From positions 1,426,001-1,490,000 of the forward strand of contig JANCIK010000008.1 of NCBI GenBank assembly GCA_028532985.1: a stretch of DNA of 64,000 bases, written 5' to 3'. The notes below the pieces were generated by a model, which was not told the origin of the DNA, searched no databases, and saw only the letters and a program-made list of their open reading frames with translations. Shown piece after piece: positions 11,009 through 21,554 of the stretch. The stretch comes from Stropharia rugosoannulata (Eukaryota > Basidiomycota > Agaricomycetes > Agaricales > Strophariaceae). The stretch's first letter is position 1. The number at the start of each line of letters is the position of its first letter. Made by a program: the position numbers and the translations under genes.

Positions 11009-13312
11009 ATGGATCGTACGCCTTCGCTTTCTCGATCTTCAGTGGGTGGGCATGAGCTGGCGGCGGGTCCCAAGCCGTTGACTTACAGAGAACTCGCAAG
11101 TGGTGCTCTGTATAATAGAGCCCAACCCCACCGTCATGAACGGCGGTCAGCAGCGGCGGTGTCCGACGAGCAGCTTCACCACATGGAGTCGCACTATTCC
11201 ACTGCAGACGTGTCCGCCGGCCACCTATTCAACCCGACGTCTTCCTTGCATGAAGTGGACCCGCCAACTTGGCCAGCTCACGGAATGGAAAACGTCCCTC
11301 CGGGAAGGTCGCCATTCAGAACCTACAGACTGGAGCGGCCGCCCTCGCCCCCGCTTGCGAAGAAGCCCATTACAGTGTACCAGGGAAAGCGCCCGTCTCA
11401 TCACACGGTTGCTTCAGGAGCACTATTTAATCCGTATGTACAGACACGGCTCCCAGAGGATCTACAGCCTGCGGATGGGCCTGAAGTTCTGCAGCGATCC
11501 ACGACCGGAAACAGTAGTCGGCTGTATGCACCTACTCCGCAAGCTCCAGTGCGCATCCCCGTTGTGCGGGGCCCGTCGGAAGCATCCCGTTCTTTGAAAG
11601 GGGACAAGCCATATACCTTCCCCGTCGGCGATCCACACTCTTCTGCCCACTGGGGTAATGGGGGCTATTCGCACCAGCCGAGTCTTCGGAGTCAACGAAC
11701 CCAAAGGACTGAACGCAGCAGCATCGAAGGCGGCCTCGGGGTCGTGGCGCCTGTTTTAGCGCCCGTCGGAAATGTGCCCTCTCGTGCTCGGACAATCAGT
11801 GACGACACCATTTATTACCATCCCAGCCGCGAAGGCTCAGTCCGCATGGTGCCTGCACCAGGGACGGGCATGTATAGCGCTCCTGCCGCCGCTCATAATT
11901 TCAGTAATGCGCCTAGCAGAGCACCTACGTCGCACCGACCTGCTTCAGTGCACACTGCCCGCAGCGACTCGCCCGGCACCATACTAGCCCATCCGACGCC
12001 CTGGATGCAGCATGAAGCCACTGGAGCGGGCAACCTCGCTGATAGTGTGCACCCCAGTCGCTCGCCTAGTGCAGGAAGCTTCGTCCAACACAGCCGAGCG
12101 GCGAGTATGCGTGGACCATCCTCTCTCCACCAAGAAGCAGGTCTACACTTGAGCAGGACATCGAGTAATCTGGGCGCGCACCCGAGCCAGGATCCGGCAG
12201 TTATTCGGGATTCAGTGTTCCACGACGACTTCGTTGGTCACTCAGATAATATCGGCCAGGGGGAGGCATGGGGAACTGAAGGGCAGACCTATCAAGGTGA
12301 CGCATGGGGCTCTGGAGATGCCGCAGCGGAAGTCGAACGTTCTCTGAGCAGCCGAGCGTCTATGGCGAACGGTCACGGAGGACAGGCATGGGGACAAGGA
12401 CAGGACGACGCCTGGGGATCCGTAGCGGAACGCCCTGCAAGTCAAGCCTCAACAATCAGGGCGGGCGCCTCTGGCAGCGTGCGCAGCGCACACCCCAGCC
12501 GCGCACCATCACTCGCCGGGTCACATACGTCGCAGCAACAGGTCGCCGATCCTGTTCCCGCGCATATACCCAGCCGTGCACCGTCCGCCGCGCCATCCCA
12601 CGCGTCGCGCTTCCAGGCGCAGTACGACCTCCCTCCGCGCGCTCCCTCAGTTGCGCCTTCCCTGGTCTCGCGGTTTCAGGAACAAAACGCCGGCGCATCC
12701 CCGCGCACCCCGAATCGCGTCCCGTCTATAACGAGTATGCGTATACGCAGCCCGATGCTCACCGGCGGGAGACTCAGCCGTGCGCCGTCATTCAAGCTGC
12801 CCCCGCAGTACGAGAAGTTGCCCGAGGAGGACGACCCGGCGCTCTGGGGGCCGTCGGATGGCGAACCACTGCCACATCCTGGGCCTGAAAACATGGCACG
12901 CGCGGTATCGCCGGGCGCTGGCAGTCTCAGTGGCGCGCAGGCGCCAGATGGTTGGGACGCGCCGGCCTTGGCGGATGGGGTTTACGTTCCGAGCGCCCAC
13001 CCCAGCCGCGCGCCGTCAGTTATGGGCGAAGTGCCGTTTGTACCAAGCCATGCCCATTCTGTCGCTCAGGATGATGCCGCATCGTTGCTGGGCCGCCAAC
13101 ATTCGACCACGGGTGGGGCGACCTTGGTCCCAAGCCGTGCGCCTTCTGCAGTGGGGGTTCCCAGTCGCGCGCCATCAGCAGCGCCCACGCTTACTCGGCG
13201 TGGCAAGACGAATAGTAAATTAGGCCGGGGGAGCGGACGTTCGACTCCCGCTGTGCCAGCAGGCAGTGAGCCTGAAAATATCCGCATATCAGTCGTTCAA
13301 CCTACCGAATAG
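11009..13312 (+). CDS. Disordered SRAPS-repeat protein, unknown function
   Basis: An uninterrupted frame of 767 residues from the first ATG; an in-frame GTG two codons earlier is not needed. The protein is low-complexity, rich in Ser, Ala, Pro, Gly and Arg, with no globular domain, signal peptide or membrane segment. Three repeat types are visible. (1) Near the N-terminus, three copies of a [AS][SG]xLxN module: ELASGALYNR, DVSAGHLFNP and TVASGALFNP, about 60-75 residues apart. (2) In the middle, four AWG units (GEAWG, GDAWG, GQAWG, DDAWG). (3) Throughout the C-terminal two thirds, more than a dozen variants of [HVI]PSRAPS, many followed by hydrophobic/Gly or A-P-S/T. These place Ser at +2 and/or +3 from Arg, so they resemble basophilic-kinase or 14-3-3 sites. 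Lack of introns over 2.3 kb is unusual in this window. No function can be named. Confidence 0.78.
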   Translation: MDRTPSLSRSSVGGHELAAGPKPLTYRELASGALYNRAQPHRHERRSAAAVSDEQLHHMESHYSTADVSAGHLFNPTSSLHEVDPPTWPAHGMENVPPGRSPFRTYRLERPPSPPLAKKPITVYQGKRPSHHTVASGALFNPYVQTRLPEDLQPADGPEVLQRSTTGNSSRLYAPTPQAPVRIPVVRGPSEASRSLKGDKPYTFPVGDPHSSAHWGNGGYSHQPSLRSQRTQRTERSSIEGGLGVVAPVLAPVGNVPSRARTISDDTIYYHPSREGSVRMVPAPGTGMYSAPAAAHNFSNAPSRAPTSHRPASVHTARSDSPGTILAHPTPWMQHEATGAGNLADSVHPSRSPSAGSFVQHSRAASMRGPSSLHQEAGLHLSRTSSNLGAHPSQDPAVIRDSVFHDDFVGHSDNIGQGEAWGTEGQTYQGDAWGSGDAAAEVERSLSSRASMANGHGGQAWGQGQDDAWGSVAERPASQASTIRAGASGSVRSAHPSRAPSLAGSHTSQQQVADPVPAHIPSRAPSAAPSHASRFQAQYDLPPRAPSVAPSLVSRFQEQNAGASPRTPNRVPSITSMRIRSPMLTGGRLSRAPSFKLPPQYEKLPEEDDPALWGPSDGEPLPHPGPENMARAVSPGAGSLSGAQAPDGWDAPALADGVYVPSAHPSRAPSVMGEVPFVPSHAHSVAQDDAASLLGRQHSTTGGATLVPSRAPSAVGVPSRAPSAAPTLTRRGKTNSKLGRGSGRSTPAVPAGSEPENIRISVVQPTE
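11761..13191 (+). repeat. Degenerate SRAPS-encoding repeat tract
   Basis: Within the disordered gene, short units coding for PSRAPS or close variants recur irregularly, for example around 11779, 12050, 12490, 12565, 12990, 13130 and 13155. Spacing is variable, so this is not a simple satellite. The codons differ between units, which suggests selection on the peptide rather than recent DNA slippage. Confidence 0.65.
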
Positions 13313-13858
13313 AACAAAGAAGTCTATGTACTATGAACGAACAGATCATCATTTAATGTGTATAGCTATATGCGACAAATTGCGTTGCAACAAAGGAACA
13401 GTGTACTGTGTTTCAATTCACCTTCAATCTTGTATTTTTTGCCTACATCATGGAGCAGTATGTTATATGTAGATATTATCATTCAAAATTGAACAGATTT
13501 GTTGTTCTCCAATTCATCAAGGGATGGATCATGTATAGTCTCATCACTGTCCGTCGCCGAGTAATTCAAGGAGCCAACACGCTCCACGGCGCGCCTGCAT
13601 GCACTGCCTGCAGTCTCCATGCAGGCTTTTCCAGAATTATAAGTGCTATAATAACTGGTTACTTTGAGCTTTCCTGATTCGTTGGAGCCAAAGATTGTCA
13701 AAGTTGCCATTGACACTGCACCTCCCAAACTTATACTGCCATGTAGCATAAATCACTCTTGAGTGGAAACAGTACTATATCGAAAGTCACTATCAATCAA
13801 CAAACCTTGTATCCTGACAAGTATCTCACAGAGCCACCAACCAATTCATGCAAAATCT
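13313..13858. other. Intergenic, 546 nt between convergent genes
   Basis: Sequence between the stop of the SRAPS-repeat gene (+) and the stop of the first HtrL/YibB-like gene (-). It should contain both 3' ends. No other feature was recognised. Confidence 0.55.
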
Positions 13859-15149
13859 TTATTCTGAAAGGCCTGGTACAAATATAGTCTGAGGTGGGGG
13901 CGTCCAGTCCGGTCCAAACGGGACGGACAGGAAGTCCATCATTGACATCGCCCGTGTGAGGCGGCACGGCATGCGCTCCTGCCACCACCCCCATCTCCGC
14001 CAGCGCTCCTGCGAGATCCACGCGCCGCGCATCATGTCGCGCTCGCTGCGATCCGCGAGCCAGAACTGGTAGTAGAACCACTCCGGGCCACACTCTCCCA
14101 GGAACGCGGTCTCGAGGCTGCCGACGATGCTTGGGCTCGGAGTGATCCCCTCGTGCGCCGGCGCACTCGGATCGTAGTACCACACCGTGAACATGCGCTT
14201 TGGATAGAGCATGAAAAGCGTGTTGAAGACGTCCTGGTCGATCCCTACGAAGAGCCCGAGGGCGAGGTAGTGGTTGTGGTACGCGTAAAACACCTTGGAG
14301 AACCATTCGATCGTGCTCGGGCTGCCGCCGAAGAAGGAACCTACGATGCACATAAAGCACTGAATCATTGGATGACGAAGAGATATGCATACCTTCGCTG
14401 ACCTGGACGACGTTGTCGATCGGGCCAAACTTCTCGGTCCACGTTGCAAAGTCGGGCGAGAAAGGCTGCAGAACAGGGAAGAAGAGCAGGTCCTCTAGCG
14501 CAGATCCAGTAAGGCGGCTTCCCTCCTGCCAGATCTGATCGACGCGTGCGGCGTTTGGCCAGTCCTTGTAGTGGTTTTTCTGGCGGAAGCTGCCCCCGTC
14601 GTTCCAAAACGCATAGGTGTAGTTCTTGCCCTCTTTTGCCAGCCTTTTCACGGCGGAGTCGAGGAGGTATGGTTTCGCGTTCCAGACGGCATACAGGTGC
14701 GGTGAGTGGTGCGACTTGTGCACGTCCAGATCGCTCATTTTGACGTATGTTTCTTCCAGGTCTCTTAGAGGCGGCACTTGGAACGGTGACGTATATGACG
14801 TATCGATGGTAATGGGCAGGTCCCCGCGGATGCTCTGAATAAAGCTCGCGAGCTCTGGGGTGGTGTACATGTAAATGTCCGTGGTCATCTGGCCAAGGAA
14901 GTTGTCCATCCATATACGATACTCGGCCTTTGAATGCTTGGCCTTCGCGAGTGGAAACATCGCCGTCACGAGTAGAATCGTCGTGTTCGTCGCGGCCGGC
15001 GGCGACGTCGCGCCCTCAGCCTCGTTGAAGTCCATGAGCGTCATTCTGCGAAACGGGGGCCGCATGATGTAGTCGAGTGACAGGGCACATAGTATCGTGG
15101 TCCCAATGAACCAGGCAAGGATCTTGAAGTAGCGGCGCTGGGCGGTCAT
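13859..15149 (-). CDS. HtrL/YibB-like type II membrane protein, copy 1 (putative glycosyltransferase-like)
   Basis: Two exons, 14393-15149 and 13859-14340 (minus), give 412 residues. A short basic N-terminus (MTAQRRYFK) precedes one hydrophobic segment at about residues 9-27, then a luminal domain: a type II Golgi/ER-style topology. The luminal domain opens with LLVTAMFPLAKAKHSKAEYR and TDIYMYTTPE, continues with LYAVWNAKPYLLDSAVKRL and FWNDGGSFR, and after the intron with FFGGSPSTIEWF, VGIDQDVFNTL and FLGECGPEWFYYQFW. This order (VTAMF, tracking of a travelling mass of residues around xxWxDxGxxR, then FFGGS and D/E-Q) resembles the HtrL/YibB family of unknown function, thought to be glycosyltransferase-like; that assignment is from memory. 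The single intron is phase 1, just before GSFFGGS, and is shared with two paralogs at 40.9 and 43.8 kb. Activity and donor unknown. Confidence 0.82.
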
Positions 15150-17808
15150 TCCTGCGAGTCAATCGCGAGGAGGAGGAGGGGGGGGGAGGTCAAGGGCAAG
15201 TAGGGGCAACGGCTTTATGTAGGGTAATAGGCTGAGCGTTGCGCAGCTCATGAAGCGTGTCTATATATCCGTCCTGGACGCTGATTGGAGGCTGTACGTG
15301 ACAAATGGGCAAAGATGACCGGTGGGCGAGGTGATTGATACAATGGCTTCTGGCTCAGTTCCCTGGAGCAGTGACGTCGGTTTGGAGAGTTTTCGCCTGC
15401 CTCGAATGGAAATGTTTGGCTCTGATGTCGTCCAGGGAAAGGCGCGCTCAGAATAAACGCAGTCGTCCTTGCTTACCAGAAATACGTGTCATTGATACCA
15501 AGGAAACCCCTATGTACGTTGTTCTGCAGATCAATGGATTTAATCAAACGTTCGCTCTTCTTCTGCAGTCTACCTCAGTCCACTCCACTCGCAAAACATG
15601 TCTTGTGTCTGTTTTCAGAGGTATGCACATATGTGTTTAACAAGGGTCAAAGCCCATATACTTACGCGGATAACTCGCAAGCGACCGCGCAGTCGATATC
15701 CATGAGGTCAGTAAACTGTCAATCAAGGTCCACGGGAACAATACAATAAGGATGTCAACAACAAAGCATAATGCATAACTACCAAATATGGCTATTTGAT
15801 GACACTGCATTTGTTTTGGCGCCCGTATTGGCAGACTCGAGCTTGCCTGAGAAATGGAGCATTGTAAGGTTGGTCCATGTTATATTTATGGTGCTAAAAA
15901 ACACGCTCACTTCAGTATTCCCAGTGCTGTCAAGTCCCATCTTCTATTACTTACTGCTCCCCCGCAGTCAATTCTATTGCAATTCTCAGGCTGCTCAGCG
16001 GGATAGCACTTAAGCGGCTTATCTCATCGGTTTTTCTTACATAATGTAGCGGGAAATACTGTCCTGCCTGAGTATGCCACTAGCCGAGACTCAAATTTAA
16101 TCAATTCTTTCTTCTTGACCGGTGACCTGTCATTAAGCACAACACCGCCATCGGTTGGAACTCACCTTTGTGAGAAATGAGAAGAGTGTGAGTCTTGTAT
16201 TCATTCACTTTGATAGATCAAAACCGCGTTCAAATAGTAGACAGAAATTACTTGTGGACACTCAACTATGTAAAAATAAATGCATAATTCAAGGAGGCAG
16301 GGGTATTAATTCAAGACCGTATCTCTGTAGCCCCATGCAAGTAGAGTCAGACCTCAGGCTTACATCGGCTTTTTTTATGGTGGCTCACTGCTTCTCATCA
16401 CTATATGAATGAACAGCTTCTAACAGACCTCATGCGTCTGCGGAGAATACAAAATCCCGCAGCGACGTCTAGCAGCTTAATTTAAACCCTCTGCCTGAAA
16501 TGCCGAAAATATGCGTAGAGTATTTGCAATCTTCCTTTTATCAAGAGTCCTCAAGGTTTCTAACGGGCAGGGCCAGCCGCTATGCTAAACCCTCGGAGCA
16601 GGGCCCATACGAGGACCGTAGTTTCGGAAATTATGAAAATCCTTACAAAGGCAGACTTTGCGTTGGATGGAGAGACACCCGGTAATGGTGGTATTTAACT
16701 TACCCTATGGACAGAAAGAACTGCTTAATCATGCATATCTGCGCAAGTGTACGGTTCAATTGGCGTATTTTTATACACCATGCTCCAGTCTGAGCAACTG
16801 ACCTCTACCATCTCTAAATAATAAGTAAAACGGTGCTATGAGCGCATGAAATGTTCCTTAAACGTCACCAAGTAGTACGACAATCCTTGAACCTACTTAC
16901 AAGCCGATATTGCTATCTACATATCAAGTACAGCGTACTGCAGCCTTTTTTTCGGGAGCAGAACACGAGGCCAGGAGAATATGGAATTTTGCTGTTAGAT
17001 TAGTAAGTTAACAGGTAGTAGTAGTCACCTACTGTGCAGCCTGGACAAAAACATGTTAGAACGGCCACAGACACCACTTGAATACAACACAGAAAGGGGC
17101 TCAGGGTGATTTGTTTTGATGTAGTTTCTGAGCTCCCACGAATAGAAACTCGGACTTCAGAAATGAGTCTGCGAAACGACCAGCTGTTGCTATAATTAGG
17201 ACCTCTCTCTCTCTAAAAATAGATCATCTCCAGATCGTCTACTTACCGGTGCCACAGATTTTTACTCCGGTTGAGCGCCTGATATCACTCACGGGGGTAA
17301 CAGTAGTGCCTTCAAGTTTCATCGTCCCATCATATCAATATAGTCCACCATCGATATGGCATTGTTCTTACCGCCTCTGTTACCCCATCATTTGACGCAA
17401 GCAGCCGCATAAGAATCCAGTAAATAATATTGCGTGCTTTGCCTGGTCATAGCATGCAGATCAGACAATTGTAATTGCATAGTTGTATTGTACAAGTAAT
17501 AATAAATGAGTCTTGGGGCCCGGAATCTAGATGTGTATGTAGATATTGTAAAGAGGGCGCATGTATAAGGGGAGTGCATATACCAAACGAAGATGAGTCC
17601 AAAATTACGGGGGGAAAAGGAAAGAAACAAAACATCTATCTGTATATAAGCTGGGAGAAAAGGCCTTACGCCTTCTCCCGGCAGTTCCAAGCAAGTTCCG
17701 AACGGACGGTGTCAGGTCCAGACACCCTGCTCAAGAAACAAGCGACAGCATCCACAGCCAGTCGCCGCCAATATGTAGGGACGCCTGTTACTTGGGGAGC
17801 TGGCGGCC
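15150..17808. other. Intergenic, about 2.7 kb
   Basis: Region between the start of the HtrL/YibB-like gene (-) and the stop of TPS2 (-). The part next to 15150 is purine-rich (a G/A run at about 15168-15190) and should be promoter. The rest is AT-rich, with stops in all frames and no ORF of convincing composition. No terminal repeats, transposase motif or tRNA could be seen. It may hide decayed sequence or a non-coding RNA that cannot be told by eye. Confidence 0.5.
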
Positions 17809-20800
17809 TTAAAGAGCCGCCTTTTCCGCGTCCCCGCCGTGTGCGGGAGACATCGTCAACGGGATGTCTTTGACCAGCGCGAGCACATGGTCGACGACCT
17901 CGTGGGGTGTGTTGACGTGCCACACAGCGAGCGTGCGCTTCGAGCTGTGCCCGACGGCAGTCGTGAACACGCCCTCGGGGGAAATGGCGAGGTCGATGGG
18001 CTTTGCGTGCGGGTCATCGACCAGCGTGACCGACAGAGGCGCCGGCATCGTGATCTTCTTCGAGCCCGATCCCTGCGGGAAAAGTAGCAGGGCGCGGAAC
18101 ATGTCCTCGTCAGTCTGCAAATGAGGCAGTTGAGCCACATAACCATGTGTAAACCGACTGATGTACCCACCTTATCGTCACCTGCGCAGAAGACGAAGTC
18201 CGCGTCTGGGTTTTGGTATAGAATGCGCTTGACAATCTCGCCCTAGAACCGCAGCAGTAAGTACATAATAAGTCCGTAAGACCCGTAGTAAACGAACCTT
18301 GTTGACGGCAATCGGTCTGACTTCCAGGTTTTTCTTGCCGACGAGGACTGGAGGGGATTCCATCAAATTCCGCAGTATACTTATTATCACAAGATGGCTC
18401 ACCTTCTATGGGCCTCTTATGCGCAAGGTTGTTCTCCAGCAGATCCTGACATTGGCGACATTGGAATTGCCTGGGCACAGTAACTTAGGATGGTACTGCA
18501 AAAAAAATGCGAACAACCTACCCCCACTCAGGATCAGCTCCACGGTAGTGCCATGTAATCGAACTCTTCTTCATCTCGATATGGCTGCCGGTCGTCCTCT
18601 AAACGAAACGATCAGCTCACGAAACGAGACTGAGCCCCGGGAAAAAAAAACGCACCTCAGTGTAGTACTTGAAGATCTCCTCGACCTCAGCCATCCAGCT
18701 CATGTCGAGGTTCTTCGTGAAGTTGGTCCACGTCGTCGATCCCCGCTCGCGCACGAAGCCACCGTGCTCCGCCGAGAAGCCGACGTTCTTGAGGTGTCCA
18801 AGATGCTGTTCGAGGAACGCACCATCGCGCCCAGAAATGATCCACACGATGTTTTTTGGGTCTGCTGTGAGCTTCTCAAGAGCTTCCAGCGTCGCGTCAG
18901 ATGGCGTAGCCATCGAAGGTGTCTTGACGATCGGCGTGAGCGTTCCCTAATCGCAAAAATAGCAATGACATTAGCACCTGATTTATCAAAAAAATAAAGT
19001 AACTCACATCATAGTCGAACAAGAACAGCCTCTTGTGAGCTGCCTTGTACAGCCGGTCAAGCTTTTCCTGGGGAATGTAAGGGGTCTGGCGTGCCGTTCC
19101 CAGGACACCCATTTGTCCAAGGAGCATCTTCACAAGCACCGCCGCCCAGCTATGCGAAGTATGAGTCGAGACAACCTTGTACAGTTTGGAATGTCGAGCA
19201 GCCTTCTCCTTGGAGTCCATCAGGAGACCTTGGTTGATGGCGGCAGCTACATCCTGAATATATGCTGTTAGTTAAACCGCATTTTTCTGTCGATATGTCC
19301 GACGCACACCAAGGTTCCATGGGTTTACAAGGAGTGCGTCTTCCATGTGCTTGCTGATGCCCATGAACTCGCTGAGTACACACGGGTTCTTCCCCGTCTC
19401 GTTCTGCGCAATCACGTATTCCATGCTCGTCGTGTTCATCCCGTCTCTGAGGGGGGTGATCACGGCAAGGTCAGCGACGCTAAGCAGGGCGTAAAACTCG
19501 TCCTTTTTGAGCGTTTGATGACTACCGACGAACACAATTCAGATTCAGAGTATCAAAAGCATGATGGGGACTTACTAATGGTGTACGGGTATAAAATCGA
19601 GACTTCCGTATTGGCCGTTAATGTGAGCGACAAGCTCGCTGACCATGCGCTCAAGTTTGGGCGAGTCAGTCAGAGCGGGACTGGTAACCTGGATCATAAC
19701 GACGTTGCCCACCCATTCGGGATAGTCTTGCAAAAGCTTTTCAAACGCACGAAGCTATTATACGAAGCCACGTTAGGAAACTAATGCATTTAGTGGAGAA
19801 ACAAAGGAGACCAGCCTTCTGCAGAACTCCCTTAACGACATCAAGCTTGTCTCGGCCTACGATAATCTTCTTGCCCTCGTACAGGTTCCTGAGAGCTTCC
19901 AACTTCGGTTTGATACCTGGTCGTGTGCTGTAAATAAACGTGAGTGGCATATTCGGAACATCACGCATATAGACGAACATGTCGCGGGCAACGCGTTCAG
20001 CATCAATGCCAACAGGGCAGTGCATAACAGCAGTAACATGCCCTTCAACATCGATACCACGAGTCGTCGTCTCGTAACCGCATACACGGATACACGTTGA
20101 GATAAAATGACGTGAATAGGAATAGGTCTAAACTCTGTCAGATGGGGCAATGTGTCAATAGCGCCTGATACCCACCTGGAAGCAAACAAGATTGGCACCG
20201 AGCATGCCATCGAGAATCTCTTTGCGGCCTAAAAATGTTATCAATCTTTAGTGACTATTCGCTTCTATTTCGAGAGTAATCATGCAGTCGCCAAAAGTAT
20301 ACCAGCCATGTTCATGGGGTAGCCCACTAACCCAGTACCCCGGGCAAAAGCTGTCATTAATGAGCGCCAAACCACGGCCCGCCCGACCCTGTGATCTAGC
20401 TCACCCCGGATCGAGAGCAGAGCCGAGATCCGAAGCGCAAATACGATGACCCGTAACCCCGCGCCCAGATCGCGCTGGAGCGCGGATATTGGAGGTATAA
20501 ACAAGGAGGAAGACTACTCACGAGGAAGACAGCGGAACACCTCGCTGCTGGGGAAGGGTGTGTGCACAAACAGCCCCAGCACTGCATCTGGGATGGATTC
20601 GCGTACAAGCCTAAAAGAAAGCCACGTGGGGTTAATTAGCAAATTAATGACGACGGTGACGAAATGGATGCGGGTATCGTATTTCCCTGGAGAAGGGTAT
20701 ATGCGTAAAGGACTTACTTGGGGACAAGGAGAAGATGGTAATCGTGCACCCAGATGAGATCGCCTGGCTGGTAAATGTCCCCAATTCTCCTCGCGAAGGC

Positions 20801-21554
20801 CGCGTTGGCCGCCTCGTAGAAGGGGTAGTGCGAGTCGGCTGATGAATATTCGGTAGCGACGTCTTGCCATAGCAGATAGTGGAATAATGGCCACAGGGCT
20901 AGCGCGAAGGATGAACGTTTAGAAAACTGCATAGAGGTTAAAAGATAGGGGCGTACTCTGCTTGCAATAGCCGTCGTAGTGTCCATGGGCCACCTTGTCG
21001 TCCAGCCAGACAGGGATATATTTCGTCTTCCTGTCCCGTTCGTCGTCTGGATCACTCTCCTTGGGGTGATACTCCTTCAACGCGGTCTCGAATTCAACGC
21101 GCTTTTCAGGCGTTAACGAGTTGACAGGGACCTTGTCTGAGGCAGAGGTGAAGATGTCGCCCGTCCAGCCGACAATGAGTTGCTCATGTGTCTGCGACAG
21201 AGAGCGTATCCCAGAGATCATCGCTGCATGGCCATGACGAGGCGAGAGTGACCACGGCGACTTGGTTTCTTGCGTGGCATTTTCGTGAGATGCGTCGACC
21301 TCGTCTGTGGGTGACGGCGGCACTTCCGAAGGCTTGATGGGGGGCGTTGCTGGGGGACTCAGGACCCCGATGCTGTTCGAATTGTGGCTGTAGATGGCGG
21401 AAATGGGGAGGTAATGGCAGACGTGGATGATGCGGCCAGAAAGAGGCATGCCGGCCTTGCGGTGCTCATCCTCGAGGGTGGCGATGTTCTTGCGAACCTG
21501 GTCAATGGAAATGTCGTCGCCCTGGCGGGTATATGGCTCTGCGAAGGAGTCCAT
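17809..21554 (-). CDS. TPS2: Trehalose-6-phosphate phosphatase with synthase-like N-domain (Tps2)
   Basis: Fourteen exons (minus): 20957-21554, 20718-20898, 20522-20610, 20176-20228, 20127 down to 19816, 19576-19754, 19308-19521, 19008-19253, 18656-18946, 18522-18598, 18403-18470, 18298-18347, 18171-18242 and 17809-18114, encoding 911 residues, a normal Tps2 length. It dephosphorylates trehalose-6-phosphate in the cytosolic trehalose complex. The N-terminal GT20-like part shows LWPLFHYLLW, WVHDYHLLLVPK, HTPFPSSEVFR, GIDAER and DGMNTTSMEY. The C-terminal HAD phosphatase has DYDGT at residues 622-626 (catalytic Asp pair), IISGRDGAFL, and GDD in FCAGDDK. The intact DxDGT argues for Tps2, not the regulatory Tps3/Tsl1. 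A Ser/Pro-rich insert follows about residue 65. Introns are 48-61 nt except 107 nt, 293 nt (20229-20521), and one with a GC donor (19755-19815). Confidence 0.96.

Noticed and set aside
16741..16770. Sequence resembling a tRNA B-box (GGTTCAATTGG).
   Set aside because: No matching A-box upstream and no cloverleaf arms found by eye. Needs tRNAscan-SE to exclude fully.
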